From NCBI RefSeq assembly GCF_900101865.1, contig NZ_FNAH01000001.1:680192-744191 (forward strand): 64,000 nt of DNA. The letters are read 5' to 3'. Shown here in pieces: positions 34,472-43,297 of this stretch (position 1 is its first letter; each line of letters starts with the position of its first letter). This DNA is from Paracoccus isoporae (GTDB lineage Bacteria; Pseudomonadota; Alphaproteobacteria; Rhodobacterales; Rhodobacteraceae). Under the pieces are notes generated by a model. That model was given only the letters and a program-made list of their open reading frames with translations. It made no database searches and had not been told where the DNA came from. The translations under genes and the position numbers were made by a program.

Positions 34472-35059
34472 ATGTCCGATCTTCTCGTGATTGCCTTTGA
34501 CGACGAAGCCTCCGGTTTCGAGCTGCGGGCCGAGCTGGTCAAGCTGCAGAGCGAATATCTCATCAAGCTGGAGGATGCGGTCGTCGTCACCAGACCCGAG
34601 GCCGACGACATCCAGCTTCACCAGGCGCTGAACCTGACCACAGCCGGGGCGGTGGGCGGCACGTTCTGGGGCACGCTGGTGGGGCTGCTGTTCCTGAACC
34701 CGCTGGTCGGCGCGGCGGTGGGCGCAGGGTCCGGGGCCCTTGCCGGTTATCTGACCGATTACGGCATCAATGACGATTTCATGCGCGAGGTTGGCAACAA
34801 GGTGCAGCCCGGCGGCTCGGCGGTGTTCCTGCTGATCCGCGAGATGACGGCGGACAAGGTGCTGGACCGGATTTCCGAGTTCCATCGGCGCGGCCGCGTG
34901 ATCCAGACCTCGCTGACCAAGGACGAGGAAGAGAAGCTGCGCGAGGCGCTGTCGGGCACGCAGGCGCCGCTGGTTCCGGCCGATGCCAGGGTTTCGGCCC
35001 AGGCGGAACCCGGCGCTGCGGGGGATGGGCCTGAAACGGCACCGGCGCCCAAGCTGTGA
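34472..35059 (+). CDS. DUF1269 domain membrane-associated protein
   Basis: A 195-residue protein whose N-terminal half (SDLLVIAFDDEASGFELRAEL, then VKLQSEYLIKLEDAVVV) matches DUF1269. A central glycine-rich hydrophobic stretch (about 65-105, GGTFWGTLVGLLFLNPLVGAA then VGAGSGALAGYL) looks like a membrane hairpin or glycine zipper. The C-terminal about 30 residues are P/A-rich and probably disordered. The start was set at 34472 because GGAAGG lies eight bases ahead; an in-frame ATG at 34466 is too close to it. Function is unknown; such proteins are often stress-linked. It precedes mtgA by 37 bases. Confidence 0.78.
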   Translation: MSDLLVIAFDDEASGFELRAELVKLQSEYLIKLEDAVVVTRPEADDIQLHQALNLTTAGAVGGTFWGTLVGLLFLNPLVGAAVGAGSGALAGYLTDYGINDDFMREVGNKVQPGGSAVFLLIREMTADKVLDRISEFHRRGRVIQTSLTKDEEEKLREALSGTQAPLVPADARVSAQAEPGAAGDGPETAPAPKL

Positions 35060-35096
35060 CTTGACCGGCAGCATGATCGCGTGAGACGACGCGGTC

Positions 35097-35819
35097 ATGC
35101 GCAGGCCGGTCCAGACAGAAGACATCCCAGACGCCGCCGCACTCCCATCGCGGCGGCGCTTTTCATTGGCGGGATGGCTGGGTGGCTGGTTGCGCTGGCT
35201 GGCGCTGCGCGCGCTGCTGGCGGGGGTCGTGCTGGTGTTGCTGTTCGCGCTGTTCAACCCGCCCACCACGCTGACCATCATCCAGAATGCGCGGGATTAT
35301 CCCATCGCCGAGCGACGCTGGCGGGATCTCGGGGAGATTTCGCCTGTCATGCTGCGCTCGGTCGTGGCGGCGGAGGACGCGAATTTCTGTCGCCATTGGG
35401 GGTTCGATATGGAGGAGATCCGGCGGGTCGTCGCCGCTGGCCGGGGTGGCGGCGCCTCCACGCTCAGCCAGCAGGTGGTGAAGAATGTCTATCTCTGGCA
35501 GGGGCGGAGCTGGACGCGCAAGGCGTTCGAGGCGGTGCTGACCCCGATGATCGAGGCGGTCTGGACGAAGCGGCGGATCCTGGAGGTCTATCTGAACGTG
35601 GCCGAGTTCGGACCGGGAGTGTTCGGCATCGACGCGGCCGCAAGGCATCATTTCGGCACCACGCCCGACCGGCTGGATTACGTGCAGGCCGCGCGGCTGG
35701 CCGCGATATTGCCGGCGCCGAAGTCGCGCAGCACGCATTCCGCCAGCCGCCGGTCGCGGGCCATCGCCGACGGGGCGGCCACGATCGAGAAGGACGGCCG
35801 GGCGGACTGTTTCGAGTAG
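35097..35819 (+). CDS. mtgA: Monofunctional biosynthetic peptidoglycan transglycosylase
   Basis: Class GT51 enzyme that polymerises lipid II into glycan strands at the outer face of the inner membrane. The 240-residue protein has one N-terminal membrane helix (about 33-52) and the GT51 motifs: VAAEDANFCRHWGFD with the catalytic Glu, GASTLSQQVVKN, and KRRILEVYLNVAEFGPGVFG. No transpeptidase domain follows, which defines the monofunctional type. Length is normal. It converges on rlmN with four bases between stops. Confidence 0.95.
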   Translation: MRRPVQTEDIPDAAALPSRRRFSLAGWLGGWLRWLALRALLAGVVLVLLFALFNPPTTLTIIQNARDYPIAERRWRDLGEISPVMLRSVVAAEDANFCRHWGFDMEEIRRVVAAGRGGGASTLSQQVVKNVYLWQGRSWTRKAFEAVLTPMIEAVWTKRRILEVYLNVAEFGPGVFGIDAAARHHFGTTPDRLDYVQAARLAAILPAPKSRSTHSASRRSRAIADGAATIEKDGRADCFE

Positions 35820-35823
35820 CGCG

Positions 35824-36999
35824 TCAGGCCCCGGCCGTCTCGGCCGCGATCTGGGACCGGGATTTGCGCCCCCGCTCGGTGGCGGATTTCAACTGACCGC
35901 AGGCGGCCATGATATCCTCGCCGCGCGGGGTGCGGATCGGGCTGGCATAGCCGGCCTTGTAGATGATGTCCGCGAAAGCCTCGATCCGTTCCCAGCTTGA
36001 CCGCTGATAGGGCGCGCCGGGCCATTCGTTGAACGGGATCAGGTTGATCTTGGCCGGGATGCCGCGGATCAGCTTGACGAGGCGTCGCGCATCCTCGTCA
36101 CTGTCATTCACCCCGTCGAGCATCACGTATTCAAAGGTGATGCGTTCGGAGTTGGACAGGCGCGGATAATCCCGCAACGCGTCCAGCAAAGTCGCGATGT
36201 TCCAGCGTTTGTTGATCGGAACCAGACGGTCGCGCACCTCGTCGGTGGTGGCATGGAAACTGACCGCAAGCTGGCAGCCGATTTCCTCGGCGGTCTTGGC
36301 AATTTCGGGCACCACGCCGGATGTGGACAGGGTGATGCGGCGGCGCGACAGCGACAGCCCCTCGCCATCCATGACGACCTTCATCGCATCGCGGACCGCC
36401 TCGAAATTGTAAAGCGGCTCCCCCATGCCCATCAGCACCACGTTGCTGACCAGCCGGGTCTCGTCCTTGGGCTTGCCCTGAACGGGCCATTCCCCCAGAT
36501 CGTCGCGCACCAGCATCAACTGGCCCACGATTTCGGCGGGGGTCAGGTTGCGCACCAGTTTCTGGGTGCCGGTGTGGCAGAAGGAGCAGGTCAGCGTGCA
36601 GCCCACCTGCGATGACACGCAGAGCGTGCCGCGCCCCTCTTCCGGGATATAGACTGCCTCGACCTCATGCCCGCCGGCAATCCGCAGCAGATATTTGCGG
36701 GTGCCATCCTCGGAAATCTGGCGTGTGACCAGCTCGGGCAGCGCGATCTCGAACCGCTCCGCCAGCATCGCCCGGTAGTCCTTGGCGAGATTGGTCATCG
36801 CCGCGAAGTCGCGCACGCCCCAGTAATAGATCCACTGCCAGATCTGGCCGACGCGCATCTTGGCCTGCCGCTCCGGCGTGCCGGCAGCGATCAGGGCATC
36901 GCGAAGCTGGTCGCGGGTCAGGCCGACCAGATTCTGGCGGCCGGTTTCGGGCAGCTTGCGCGGAATGGTCAGCACGTCTTGCGTGATCGGGGCGGTCAT
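35824..36999 (-). CDS. rlmN: Dual-specificity RNA methyltransferase RlmN
   Basis: Radical SAM enzyme that methylates C2 of A2503 in 23S rRNA and A37 of some tRNAs. The 391-residue protein has the cluster motif CTLTCSFC (CxxxCxxC), the GMGEPLYN block, and the C-terminal methyl-carrying cysteine in DIMAACGQL. The N-terminal domain has the usual [19 protein letters not shown]. Length fits alphaproteobacteria. It lies downstream of the ialB-like gene on the same strand, separated by a terminator, so it probably has its own promoter. Confidence 0.97.
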   Translation of the reverse strand: MTAPITQDVLTIPRKLPETGRQNLVGLTRDQLRDALIAAGTPERQAKMRVGQIWQWIYYWGVRDFAAMTNLAKDYRAMLAERFEIALPELVTRQISEDGTRKYLLRIAGGHEVEAVYIPEEGRGTLCVSSQVGCTLTCSFCHTGTQKLVRNLTPAEIVGQLMLVRDDLGEWPVQGKPKDETRLVSNVVLMGMGEPLYNFEAVRDAMKVVMDGEGLSLSRRRITLSTSGVVPEIAKTAEEIGCQLAVSFHATTDEVRDRLVPINKRWNIATLLDALRDYPRLSNSERITFEYVMLDGVNDSDEDARRLVKLIRGIPAKINLIPFNEWPGAPYQRSSWERIEAFADIIYKAGYASPIRTPRGEDIMAACGQLKSATERGRKSRSQIAAETAGA

Positions 37000-37035
37000 G
37001 GCGGCAGATTCCTTGGGGAGGCTGCATATTTAATG

Positions 37036-37064
37036 AAAAACGCCCCGCCGATCAAGGCGGGGCG
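37036..37064 (-). terminator. Rho-independent terminator after the IalB-like gene
   Basis: Read leftward, CGCCCCGCC pairs with GGCGGGGCG around a six-base loop and is followed by TTTTT. It lies about 45 bases past the stop at 37108 and in front of rlmN. Confidence 0.88.
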
Positions 37065-37107
37065 CGGGATCAGTGCGGCGCATGTGGCGCCGCCGTGACG
37101 AACGGCG

Positions 37108-37632
37108 CTACTGACACTGCGACTTCGCGGCATTGGTGGCCGCGGTGATGCCAGACAGGCTGAACGTGTCGACCGTTTGCGTGCCGCGCGAGGACATGCC
37201 GGTGATGCTGGCTTCCGCGCCCGCGCGCAGCGCCGCGATCAGCCGCGCATCTTCGGAGGAGGAGCCGGTCCAGGCGTTCTCGCCTTCGGTGAACAGGTCG
37301 AAATTCTGCCCGCCCACATTCACCGCGACGGTGGAGCCGGGACGGAACGGGTAGCCGCCGGTGAAGCTGACTTCACCCGCCGCGCCGGGCCGATATGCCA
37401 CGTAGAGCCGGATATCCCCGCGCTGCACCTCGACCTGCTGGCCGTCCTTGGTGTTCACGGTGGATTTCGGCGGGGACACGGCCCAGCACTCCCGCGGATC
37501 GCTGCCCGCGAAGACCGTCCAGTCCCCTTCCGTGGTGACGACATTGGTGGATTCCTGGGCATGCGCCGGGCCCGAGAGCCCCGCCGCAACCACGATGATC
37601 GCGGCAGCGCCGCGCAGCATTGTCTTTGTCAT
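37108..37632 (-). CDS. Invasion-associated locus B (IalB) family periplasmic protein
   Basis: A 174-residue secreted protein with a signal peptide (AGLSGPAHAQE, cleavage after AHA near residue 25). The mature part starts with a GDWTVFAGSDPRECWAVSPP motif typical of the IalB family (PF06776), which is named for a Bartonella factor but is widespread in non-pathogenic Rhodobacterales, where its role is unknown. The C-terminus holds the second family Cys (SQCQ). Monocistronic, with its own terminator. Confidence 0.85.
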   Translation of the reverse strand: MTKTMLRGAAAIIVVAAGLSGPAHAQESTNVVTTEGDWTVFAGSDPRECWAVSPPKSTVNTKDGQQVEVQRGDIRLYVAYRPGAAGEVSFTGGYPFRPGSTVAVNVGGQNFDLFTEGENAWTGSSSEDARLIAALRAGAEASITGMSSRGTQTVDTFSLSGITAATNAAKSQCQ

Positions 37633-37778
37633 GTTCTGCCTCCTGCCGATAGCTTTCTTAACGATGCCTGTGGCCTTTGATGTGCTTCCTCGTCAAGATA
37701 GCGCCAAACGAAGGCGCGGAAAAACCCCATTTGGCAGGAAATCGCGCATTTGTCAGGAAAATGAGAGGAAGCGGATTC

Positions 37779-38765
37779 ATGCCGGCAGCGGAACTGATCG
37801 AATTGTGGCGGGGCGGGTTGCGCGAGGGCGTGCATCGGGGTCACGCGGTGATTCACGATGGCCGCGACGTGGTGGCGGCCTGGGGCGAGCCTGATGCGGT
37901 GATCTTCCCGCGCTCCTCCTGCAAGATGATCCAGGCCTTGCCGATGCTGGAATCCGGTGCGGCCGACGCCGCAGGCCTGGGGGTGGAGCAACTGGCGCTG
38001 TCCTGCGCGTCCCATAACGGTGCGGCGCGCCATGTCGAACGGGTCGGAGAGTGGCTGGACGGCATGGGGCTGGGCGAGGCGGATCTGCGCTGCGGCTGCC
38101 ACAAGCCCTGGGATCGCGAGGAGGCGAAGCGCCTGACCTGCAGCGACGCCGTGCCCAGCCAGTTGCACAATAATTGTTCGGGCAAGCATGCCGGCTTCCT
38201 GAGCTGGGTGCGCCATGCGGGCGCCGGTGCCGAATATGTCGAGCTGGATCACCCGTTGCAGACGGCGATCCGTCAGGCCACGGACGATGTCACGCAAGAG
38301 GAACCGGCAGGTGTCGGGATCGACGGCTGCTCGGCCCCGAATTTCGCGGGCTCGATCACCGGGCTCGCCCGCGCCATGGCCGCCTTCGCACAGCCATCCG
38401 GCGACGGGCGCGGCCGGGCGATGACGCGGCTCGTGGAGGCGATGACAACCTACCCGGAACTCGTCGCCGGGGAAGGCCGGGCCTGCACCGAACTGATGCG
38501 CGCGATGGAGGGTCGCGTCGCGGTCAAGACCGGCGCTGAGGCCGTGTTCATCGCCATCATCCCGGAACGCAAGCTGGGCGTGGCCGTCAAGATCGAGGAT
38601 GGCGGCACCCGCGCCTCGGAGGCGGCGATTGCGGCATTGCTGGTGCATCTGGGGGTGCTGGACCGCGCCCACCCGGTCGTCGGGAAGCTTCTGAGCGATC
38701 CGATGAAGAATTGGCGCGGGCTGGAAGTGGGCGAATTGCGGCTGGCTTCGGGCTTTCCGGTCTGA
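37779..38765 (+). CDS. Asparaginase (AnsA, rhizobial/thermolabile type)
   Basis: A 328-residue protein of the L-asparaginase II family PF06089, unrelated to the E. coli AnsA/AnsB enzymes; it hydrolyses asparagine to aspartate and ammonia. Diagnostic segments are FPRSSCKMIQALPM, LSCASHNG, QLHNNCSGKHAGFL and GIDGCSAPNF; the two Ser-Lys pairs (SSCK and CSGK) are the proposed catalytic residues. ATG 37779 has AGAGGAAG about seven bases ahead; an in-frame ATG at 37761 would add six residues. It stands alone, converging on the broken TetR gene. Confidence 0.88.
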   Translation: MPAAELIELWRGGLREGVHRGHAVIHDGRDVVAAWGEPDAVIFPRSSCKMIQALPMLESGAADAAGLGVEQLALSCASHNGAARHVERVGEWLDGMGLGEADLRCGCHKPWDREEAKRLTCSDAVPSQLHNNCSGKHAGFLSWVRHAGAGAEYVELDHPLQTAIRQATDDVTQEEPAGVGIDGCSAPNFAGSITGLARAMAAFAQPSGDGRGRAMTRLVEAMTTYPELVAGEGRACTELMRAMEGRVAVKTGAEAVFIAIIPERKLGVAVKIEDGGTRASEAAIAALLVHLGVLDRAHPVVGKLLSDPMKNWRGLEVGELRLASGFPV

Positions 38766-38809
38766 TTCCGGTGTCCCTTCGCCGCCGGCCGGTCCGGCAT
38801 TGCGCGCCT

Positions 38810-39419
38810 TCAGGGCTGGCGCGCGATCCTCAGCAGGTCAAAATAATCCGCGATCGCCTTGTGCATCAGCCGGTATGGATCCTCGCCATCCGGCCAGGCC
38901 GTATAATGCCCGTGCAACAGCATTCGCGGCAGCCCGTAGAGATAGGCGCGCAGCGACAGCTCGACCGTGCGGACATCCGGGGCGAAGCTGACCGTCGCGT
39001 TCCGCCTGCACGATCAGGTCGAACATCGTGTCGCGCAGCCACATGTAGAGTTCAAACAGCTTCTCTGACACCTTGAACTCATCGATCGGCCGCGAGCCGA
39101 TGAGGTCATACTGGGTCGGATTGTCGCGCACCCAGCGGATATAGCCGATGCTGAACAGCTCAAGCTGATGCAGCGCATCGTCTTCGGGGCCTTCCGACTG
39201 GGTATGCGTGATCGTGTTGACCAGCTTCTCAATTGCGGTTTCAGCGACGGCGCTGATCAGATCCGCCTTCGAGGAGAAGTGCCGGAATGGCGCGGCGACC
39301 GACACGCCGACGCGATCCGCGACTTTGCGGATCGACACGCCGTCCAGACCCTCTTCGTCGATGATGTCGATGGCAGCGGCAATCAGCGCGGCGCGCAGAT
39401 TGCCGTGATGGTAAGCCAT
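38810..39419 (-). pseudogene. TetR/AcrR regulator with a +1 frameshift in the C-terminal domain
   Basis: The frame from ATG 39419 encodes a good TetR HTH (DGVSIRKVADRVGVSVAAPFRHFSSKADL) and most of a WHG-type C-terminal domain. After ERDGQLRP (about residue 148) the frame turns into unrelated sequence and stops at 38838. Reading one base later from the CCGGGG run at about 38977-38982 restores a convincing family C-terminus (DVRTVELSLRAYLYGLPRML, then a DYFDLLRIARQP end) with stop TGA at 38810. One inserted base, real or a sequencing error, explains this. The ligand-binding domain would be damaged in the product as read. No divergent target gene lies next to it. Confidence 0.85.
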
Positions 39420-39656
39420 TCGCCCTCCCGCATGTTGCCCGGATCAGACACCGGGACCGCACAATGCTAGTCGGACGAGATGTTATAATACAGTTAACCT
39501 TTATTGACCTATTGAAAACATATTTGGATCAAGGCTCTGTGCCCAAGGGCGAGCCGTTGGCGGGAATTCCCGAACAAATTTATGCGATCCGGTTGCGCCG
39601 ATCAGGCGTGCGGTGACAGCGCGTTCTGCTGCTCACAAGGGAGTTCGGCACATGAG

Positions 39657-39683
39657 AAAACCCGCCATGCGGACATGGCGGGT
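39657..39683 (-). terminator. Rho-independent terminator after rpmJ
   Basis: Leftward, ACCCGCCAT pairs with ATGGCGGGT around six bases and runs into TTTT. It lies 34 bases after the rpmJ stop. Confidence 0.88.
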
Positions 39684-39716
39684 GTTGCTGTCAGCCCGGG
39701 CGAGCCGGTTGTCGCG

Positions 39717-39842
39717 TCAGCCCTGGCGGGCCTTGAAGCGACGATTGGTCTTGTTGATCACATAGATCCGGCCCTTGCGGCGCACCACCTGGCAATCGCG
39801 GTGGCGGCTCTTGAGCGAGCGGAGCGAGTTGCGAACCTTCAT
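39717..39842 (-). CDS. rpmJ: 50S ribosomal protein L36 (zinc-free type)
   Basis: A 41-residue basic protein starting [20 protein letters not shown] and ending FKARQG, an L36. It keeps only one cysteine and has neither the CxxC pair nor the His of the zinc-ribbon form, so it is the C-minus (YkgO-like) variant, which is the usual L36 of alphaproteobacteria. AGGAGA sits seven bases before the ATG. It is followed by a clear terminator and preceded by tRNA-Val on the same strand. Confidence 0.95.
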   Translation of the reverse strand: MKVRNSLRSLKSRHRDCQVVRRKGRIYVINKTNRRFKARQG

Positions 39843-39892
39843 CGGTCTTCTCCTCATCGCGGCGCTCAGCCAAGCGCCTTGAAACTGAAATA

Positions 39893-39913
39893 CCCCCGGC
39901 CCATGTCCGGGGG
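39893..39913 (-). terminator. Hairpin after tRNA-Val, probable terminator
   Basis: CCCCCGG and CCGGGGG form a seven-pair stem with a seven-base loop, nine bases beyond the tRNA 3' end; leftward it runs into TATTTC, a weak U tract. Confidence 0.55.
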
Positions 39914-39921
39914 CGCGAAAA

Positions 39922-39996
39922 TGGTGGGCGGTACTGGGATCGAACCAGTGGCCACTACGATGTCAACGTAGTGCTCTACCGCTGAGCTAACCGCCC
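39922..39996 (-). tRNA. tRNA-Val (anticodon GAC)
   Basis: Leftward strand folds as a full cloverleaf of 75 bases including encoded CCA: acceptor GGGCGGT/ACCGCCC, D arm GCTC/GAGC, anticodon arm CTACG-TTGACAT-CGTAG giving anticodon GAC, five-base variable loop, T arm ACTGG-TTCGATC-CCAGT, discriminator A. GAC reads GUC and GUU valine codons. Confidence 0.97.
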
Positions 39997-40048
39997 GTTC
40001 CCGTGCGATTCGGCCCTTTCAGGGGACAAGCTCGCGTCGGTTCGGGGG

Positions 40049-40077
40049 TCTATATAGGCAGTCCGAAACGGTTTCAA
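40049..40077 (-). promoter_or_regulatory. Sigma-70-type promoter for tRNA-Val
   Basis: Leftward, TTGAAA (40077-40072), a 17-base spacer, then TATAGA (40054-40049). The expected transcript start, near 40042, is about 45 bases before the tRNA 5' end. Confidence 0.65.
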
Positions 40078-40159
40078 GATGGTTGGCGGCAGAAAAACGC
40101 GCCGCTATAAACGGACAAAGCGCCGGGCTGGGCAGAGCTGTCCGGGTATCGGAGGAGCC

Positions 40160-41038
40160 ATGGAAGCGGCCGCGCATCCCGACGACATGTTCAGCCATGT
40201 TCTGCATCGCCCCAGAAGGTGGCATGGCGGCGTGATCGTCTGTTCGCCGCATTCCGGGCGGGAGTTCCCAGGCTGGTTCCTGAAGGAAAGCTGCCTGGAC
40301 ATTGCGGCGCTGCGTTCCTCGGAAGACGCGTTCATGGACCGACTGATCGCGCCTGCCCTGGCTGCGGGCGCCGTGACGCTCTCGGCGCGGATCCCGCGCA
40401 GCATCGTCGATCTGAATCGCAATGCGACGGAGCTGGACCCGGCGACGGTCGATTGCGGTCCGCGCCGGCCGACCACGCCGCGTGCGATGGCCGGTCTGGG
40501 GGTGATCCCGCGCGTCGTGTCGGGGGCGCGCCCCATTCGCCAGGCGCCGGTCCCGATGATGGAGGCGCAGCGGCGGATCAACAGCTATTGGCGCCCTTAC
40601 CACAAGGCGCTGCGCGGCTTGGTCAACGAGGCGCTGCACCGGTTCGACCGGGCGGTGATCCTGGACATGCATTCCATGCCGCATGACGCGGTCAGCCACA
40701 TGCTGGCGCCAAGACCGGAGGTGGTGATGGGCGACCGGCATGGCGTAAGCTGCGGTGCAATGATCCGTCAGCAGGTCTGCGCCTTGTTCCGGGCGGAGGA
40801 TTTCCGGCTGCGCATGAACGCGCCTTTTTCCGGGGCTTACGTCGCCTCGGCTTACGGCCGGCCGGCGCAGCGCGTCCATGTGCTGCAGGTCGAGATCGAC
40901 CGGGCGCTTTACCTTGACGAGGCCCGGATCCAGCCATCGGCGGGGTATCCCGCGCTGGCGGCACGGCTGGGGCGCGTCTTGTCCGGGGCGGCGCGGCTGC
41001 CGCTCGACGCCAACCCGTCCGGCATGGCGGCCGAGTGA
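40160..41038 (+). CDS. N-formylglutamate amidohydrolase family protein
   Basis: A 292-residue cytoplasmic protein of the N-formylglutamate amidohydrolase family (PF05013), zinc hydrolases related to carboxypeptidases. Seen motifs: VIVCSPHSGREFP at the N-terminus (likely metal His), SSEDAFMDRLI, SIVDLNRNATELDP, and VILDMHSMP. In histidine breakdown HutG of this family forms glutamate and formate, but no hut genes are nearby, so the substrate is open. GGAGGAG sits right before ATG 40160. It overlaps the NUDIX gene by four bases. Confidence 0.82.
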   Translation: MEAAAHPDDMFSHVLHRPRRWHGGVIVCSPHSGREFPGWFLKESCLDIAALRSSEDAFMDRLIAPALAAGAVTLSARIPRSIVDLNRNATELDPATVDCGPRRPTTPRAMAGLGVIPRVVSGARPIRQAPVPMMEAQRRINSYWRPYHKALRGLVNEALHRFDRAVILDMHSMPHDAVSHMLAPRPEVVMGDRHGVSCGAMIRQQVCALFRAEDFRLRMNAPFSGAYVASAYGRPAQRVHVLQVEIDRALYLDEARIQPSAGYPALAARLGRVLSGAARLPLDANPSGMAAE

Positions 41039-41508
41039 GCGGCGATCTCGCCCGTCCTCGGCCCTGGAGTTGCGGCGATGGGTTCGTCGCGACCAAGCTG
41101 ATCCTGCTGCATGGCGACGATCTGCTGACCTATTTGCGCGACGACCGCCCGGATATTCCGCACCCCGCGCAGTGGGATCTGCCCGGCGGCGGGCGCGAGG
41201 GTGACGAGAGTGCCGCGGATTGCGCCCTGCGCGAGCTTGCAGAGGAGTTCGGACTGCATTTTTCCGCCGATCGGCTGCGCGCGCCCGTGGCCTTCACGAA
41301 CCCGGCCCGCCCCGACTATGTGTCGGTCTTCTACTGCGGCGCGCTCCGGGAATGCGACATCGCCGCCATCCGCTTCGGCGATGAGGGGATCTGCTGGCGC
41401 ATGATGCGCGTTGCCGACTATATCGTCCATCCGGCGGCCGTGCCGCATTTTCGGGCGCGCGTGGCGCATTGTCTCAGCCAAGCGCGGAGCGAGCTGGATT
41501 GGTTATAA
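41035..41508 (+). CDS. NUDIX hydrolase
   Basis: A 157-residue NUDIX domain protein. The box is complete: G-x5-E-x7-REL-x-EE-x-G in GGREGDESAADCALRELAEEFG (split as GGREGDE plus the rest), so it should bind Mg and cleave a nucleoside-diphosphate-linked substrate; which one is unknown. DLPGGG precedes the box. The ATG overlaps the upstream gene's stop (ATGA), so the two are co-translated; a functional link with the amidohydrolase is not evident. Confidence 0.87.
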   Translation: MSGDLARPRPWSCGDGFVATKLILLHGDDLLTYLRDDRPDIPHPAQWDLPGGGREGDESAADCALRELAEEFGLHFSADRLRAPVAFTNPARPDYVSVFYCGALRECDIAAIRFGDEGICWRMMRVADYIVHPAAVPHFRARVAHCLSQARSELDWL

Positions 41509-41852
41509 ATTTGTAATTTGATTAATAAACGTTAACAGAAATTAAACAATATCAGCGGAATAACCGGCTGGGAATTGCGGTTTGAATTGACAACTCGCTT
41601 CCTCTCGCCGCATTGTTCTTTAGAATGTTTCTCTCGTCCGGCAATCAGAATGTGCCGACGTGATCCCGGCCCAGAACGGGCAGCGAGCAGGGCGTGGCGA
41701 TGGCCCGCAAGGTCTCCCGTGCTGCGCAAGCCGGGATGGGCGCTTTCGCGACTGCTGCTGAGCGGGTTAATACAAAACAGCGACCGGCCGGGCCGTTCCG
41801 CGTGACGCGGACGCGCGACTGCCCGCTCCGCGCCGCGATCGAGGATGTAGTG
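41509..41852. other. AT-richer intergenic region before the GntR gene
   Basis: 344 bases without a credible gene. The left third is AT-rich and has TTAA at 41522, 41532 and 41542, exactly ten bases apart, which could phase DNA bending. No clear hairpin terminator for the NUDIX gene and no clear promoter hexamers for the GntR gene were found. Confidence 0.5.
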
Positions 41853-42566
41853 ATGATGACTCCGCGCCGTAGTCTGGCCGACGTGGTTTTTGAACGGATG
41901 GAACTGTCGATCAAGTCCGGCGCCTATGCCGATGACGAGCGCCTTCCGACCGAGCATGAGCTTGCCGCCGAGTTCGAGGTGTCGCGCCCCATCGTGCGCG
42001 AGGCGCTGCGCCGCCTGCGCGAACGCGGGCTGATCTATTCGCGCCAGGGGGCGGGAAGCTTCGTGCGCACGCTGGGGCTGCGCAACCCGCTGGGTTACGG
42101 CGCGCTCGAAAACATCGCCGATTTGCTGAGCTGCTATGAATTCCGCGCCGCGATCGAGCCGTCATCCGCCGCCTTGGCTGCCGCACGGCACACGGAGGAC
42201 AGCCTCGCAGCGATTGTTGCGGCGCTGACGGTGATGAAGGAATCCGGCAATCGCCAGGCGCAGCGCGAAGACGCGGATTTCCAGTTCCACCTGGCCATCG
42301 CGGTGGCCAGCGACAACAGCTACTACTCCACCACGCTGGCGGCGATGAAGGATCACATCGGCGCCGGGATGAAGCTGAGCGGGTTATCAGCGATGCGCGC
42401 CAATGCGTCAGGCCCGATCAGCGACGAGCATGACCGCATTGTCGAGGCGATCCGCAACCGGGACGAGGAGGCGGCCAGTCTTGCCATGCGGGATCACCTG
42501 AACGGCTCGCGCGAACGGCTGTTCGAGCGGCGCAGGCCGGACCCTGTCTCGAACGGGGTGATCTGA
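41853..42566 (+). CDS. GntR-family regulator (FadR subfamily, FCD domain)
   Basis: A 237-residue repressor-type protein: N-terminal winged HTH (LPTEHELAAEFEVSRPIVRE, then ALRRLRERGLI) and a C-terminal FCD helical domain (about 90-225) with the metal/effector-site pattern seen in EFRAAIEPSSAALAA, DFQFHLAIAVASDN and DEHDRIVEAI. FCD regulators usually sense small organic acids. ATG 41853 sits seven bases after GAGGA. The usual divergent or downstream catabolic target is not adjacent: the next gene on its strand is the aryl-CoA operon beyond two leftward genes. Confidence 0.9.
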   Translation: MMTPRRSLADVVFERMELSIKSGAYADDERLPTEHELAAEFEVSRPIVREALRRLRERGLIYSRQGAGSFVRTLGLRNPLGYGALENIADLLSCYEFRAAIEPSSAALAAARHTEDSLAAIVAALTVMKESGNRQAQREDADFQFHLAIAVASDNSYYSTTLAAMKDHIGAGMKLSGLSAMRANASGPISDEHDRIVEAIRNRDEEAASLAMRDHLNGSRERLFERRRPDPVSNGVI

Positions 42567-42619
42567 CGCGCTGCGTCCCCGCGGGCGGGCGTGATCCGGG
42601 CACGGGGCGTGAGGCGGCA

Positions 42620-43297
42620 TCACATGTCCAGCAAGCCGCGCAACTCGGCGTAATCTCCGGCAAGAAGGTCGCAGAAATCGAAGGGCGCGGGGTCGGCCGC
42701 GACCTCTGCGCCCACGGCAATCGTGAAATATCCCGCGGCAGAAGCAGATCGCGCGCCGGGCAGCGCGTCCTCGATCGCGATCAGATCGCCGGGGCGCAGC
42801 CCAAGCCGCTCTGCCGTGACCAGATACGGCATCGGATGCGGTTTGCGCTGCGGCATCGGATCGGCCGAGACGACAAGGCGCACCAGCTCCAGCACGCCGA
42901 TCTGGCCGAGCGCGTCGCGGATCAGATGCTCGGGCGAGGACGAGCAGATGGCGACCGGCAGCCCCAGGCGATGAATATCACCCAGGAACGCCGCCGCGCC
43001 AGGAACCGCCACGCGCATCTGTGGTAGCCAGGTCGCCGCCTCGGCAAAAATCTCCTCCTCGATGGCGCGGGCCGCCGCCCTGTTCCCCGGCGCGAACACA
43101 TCCGCGACCAGATCATCCATGCTGCGCCCGACACTGGCCGAAAGCTGCGCGGCGGAGATCGACCGGCCATGCCGCGCGGCGACGATGCTTTTGGCCTTGC
43201 CCCAGGCCGGTTCGCTGTCAACCAGCGTGCCGTCGAGATCGAAGACCACGCCGCGGAACCGTCCCGGCAAGGTGATCCGATCGGCGGACCCGCTCAT
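42620..43297 (-). CDS. HAD family phosphatase (phosphoglycolate/beta-phosphoglucomutase-like)
   Basis: A 225-residue HAD hydrolase with all four motifs: I VVFDLDGTLVDSEP, II CSSSPEHL, III QRKPHP, IV AIEDALPGARSA. The cap is a helical C1 type inserted after motif I, as in Gph/PgmB-like enzymes; the substrate cannot be told. The start at 43297 (SGSADRITLPGRFRG) overlaps the upstream membrane-protein gene by four bases (ATGA); the open frame runs far upstream without similarity. Confidence 0.87.
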   Translation of the reverse strand: MSGSADRITLPGRFRGVVFDLDGTLVDSEPAWGKAKSIVAARHGRSISAAQLSASVGRSMDDLVADVFAPGNRAAARAIEEEIFAEAATWLPQMRVAVPGAAAFLGDIHRLGLPVAICSSSPEHLIRDALGQIGVLELVRLVVSADPMPQRKPHPMPYLVTAERLGLRPGDLIAIEDALPGARSASAAGYFTIAVGAEVAADPAPFDFCDLLAGDYAELRGLLDM

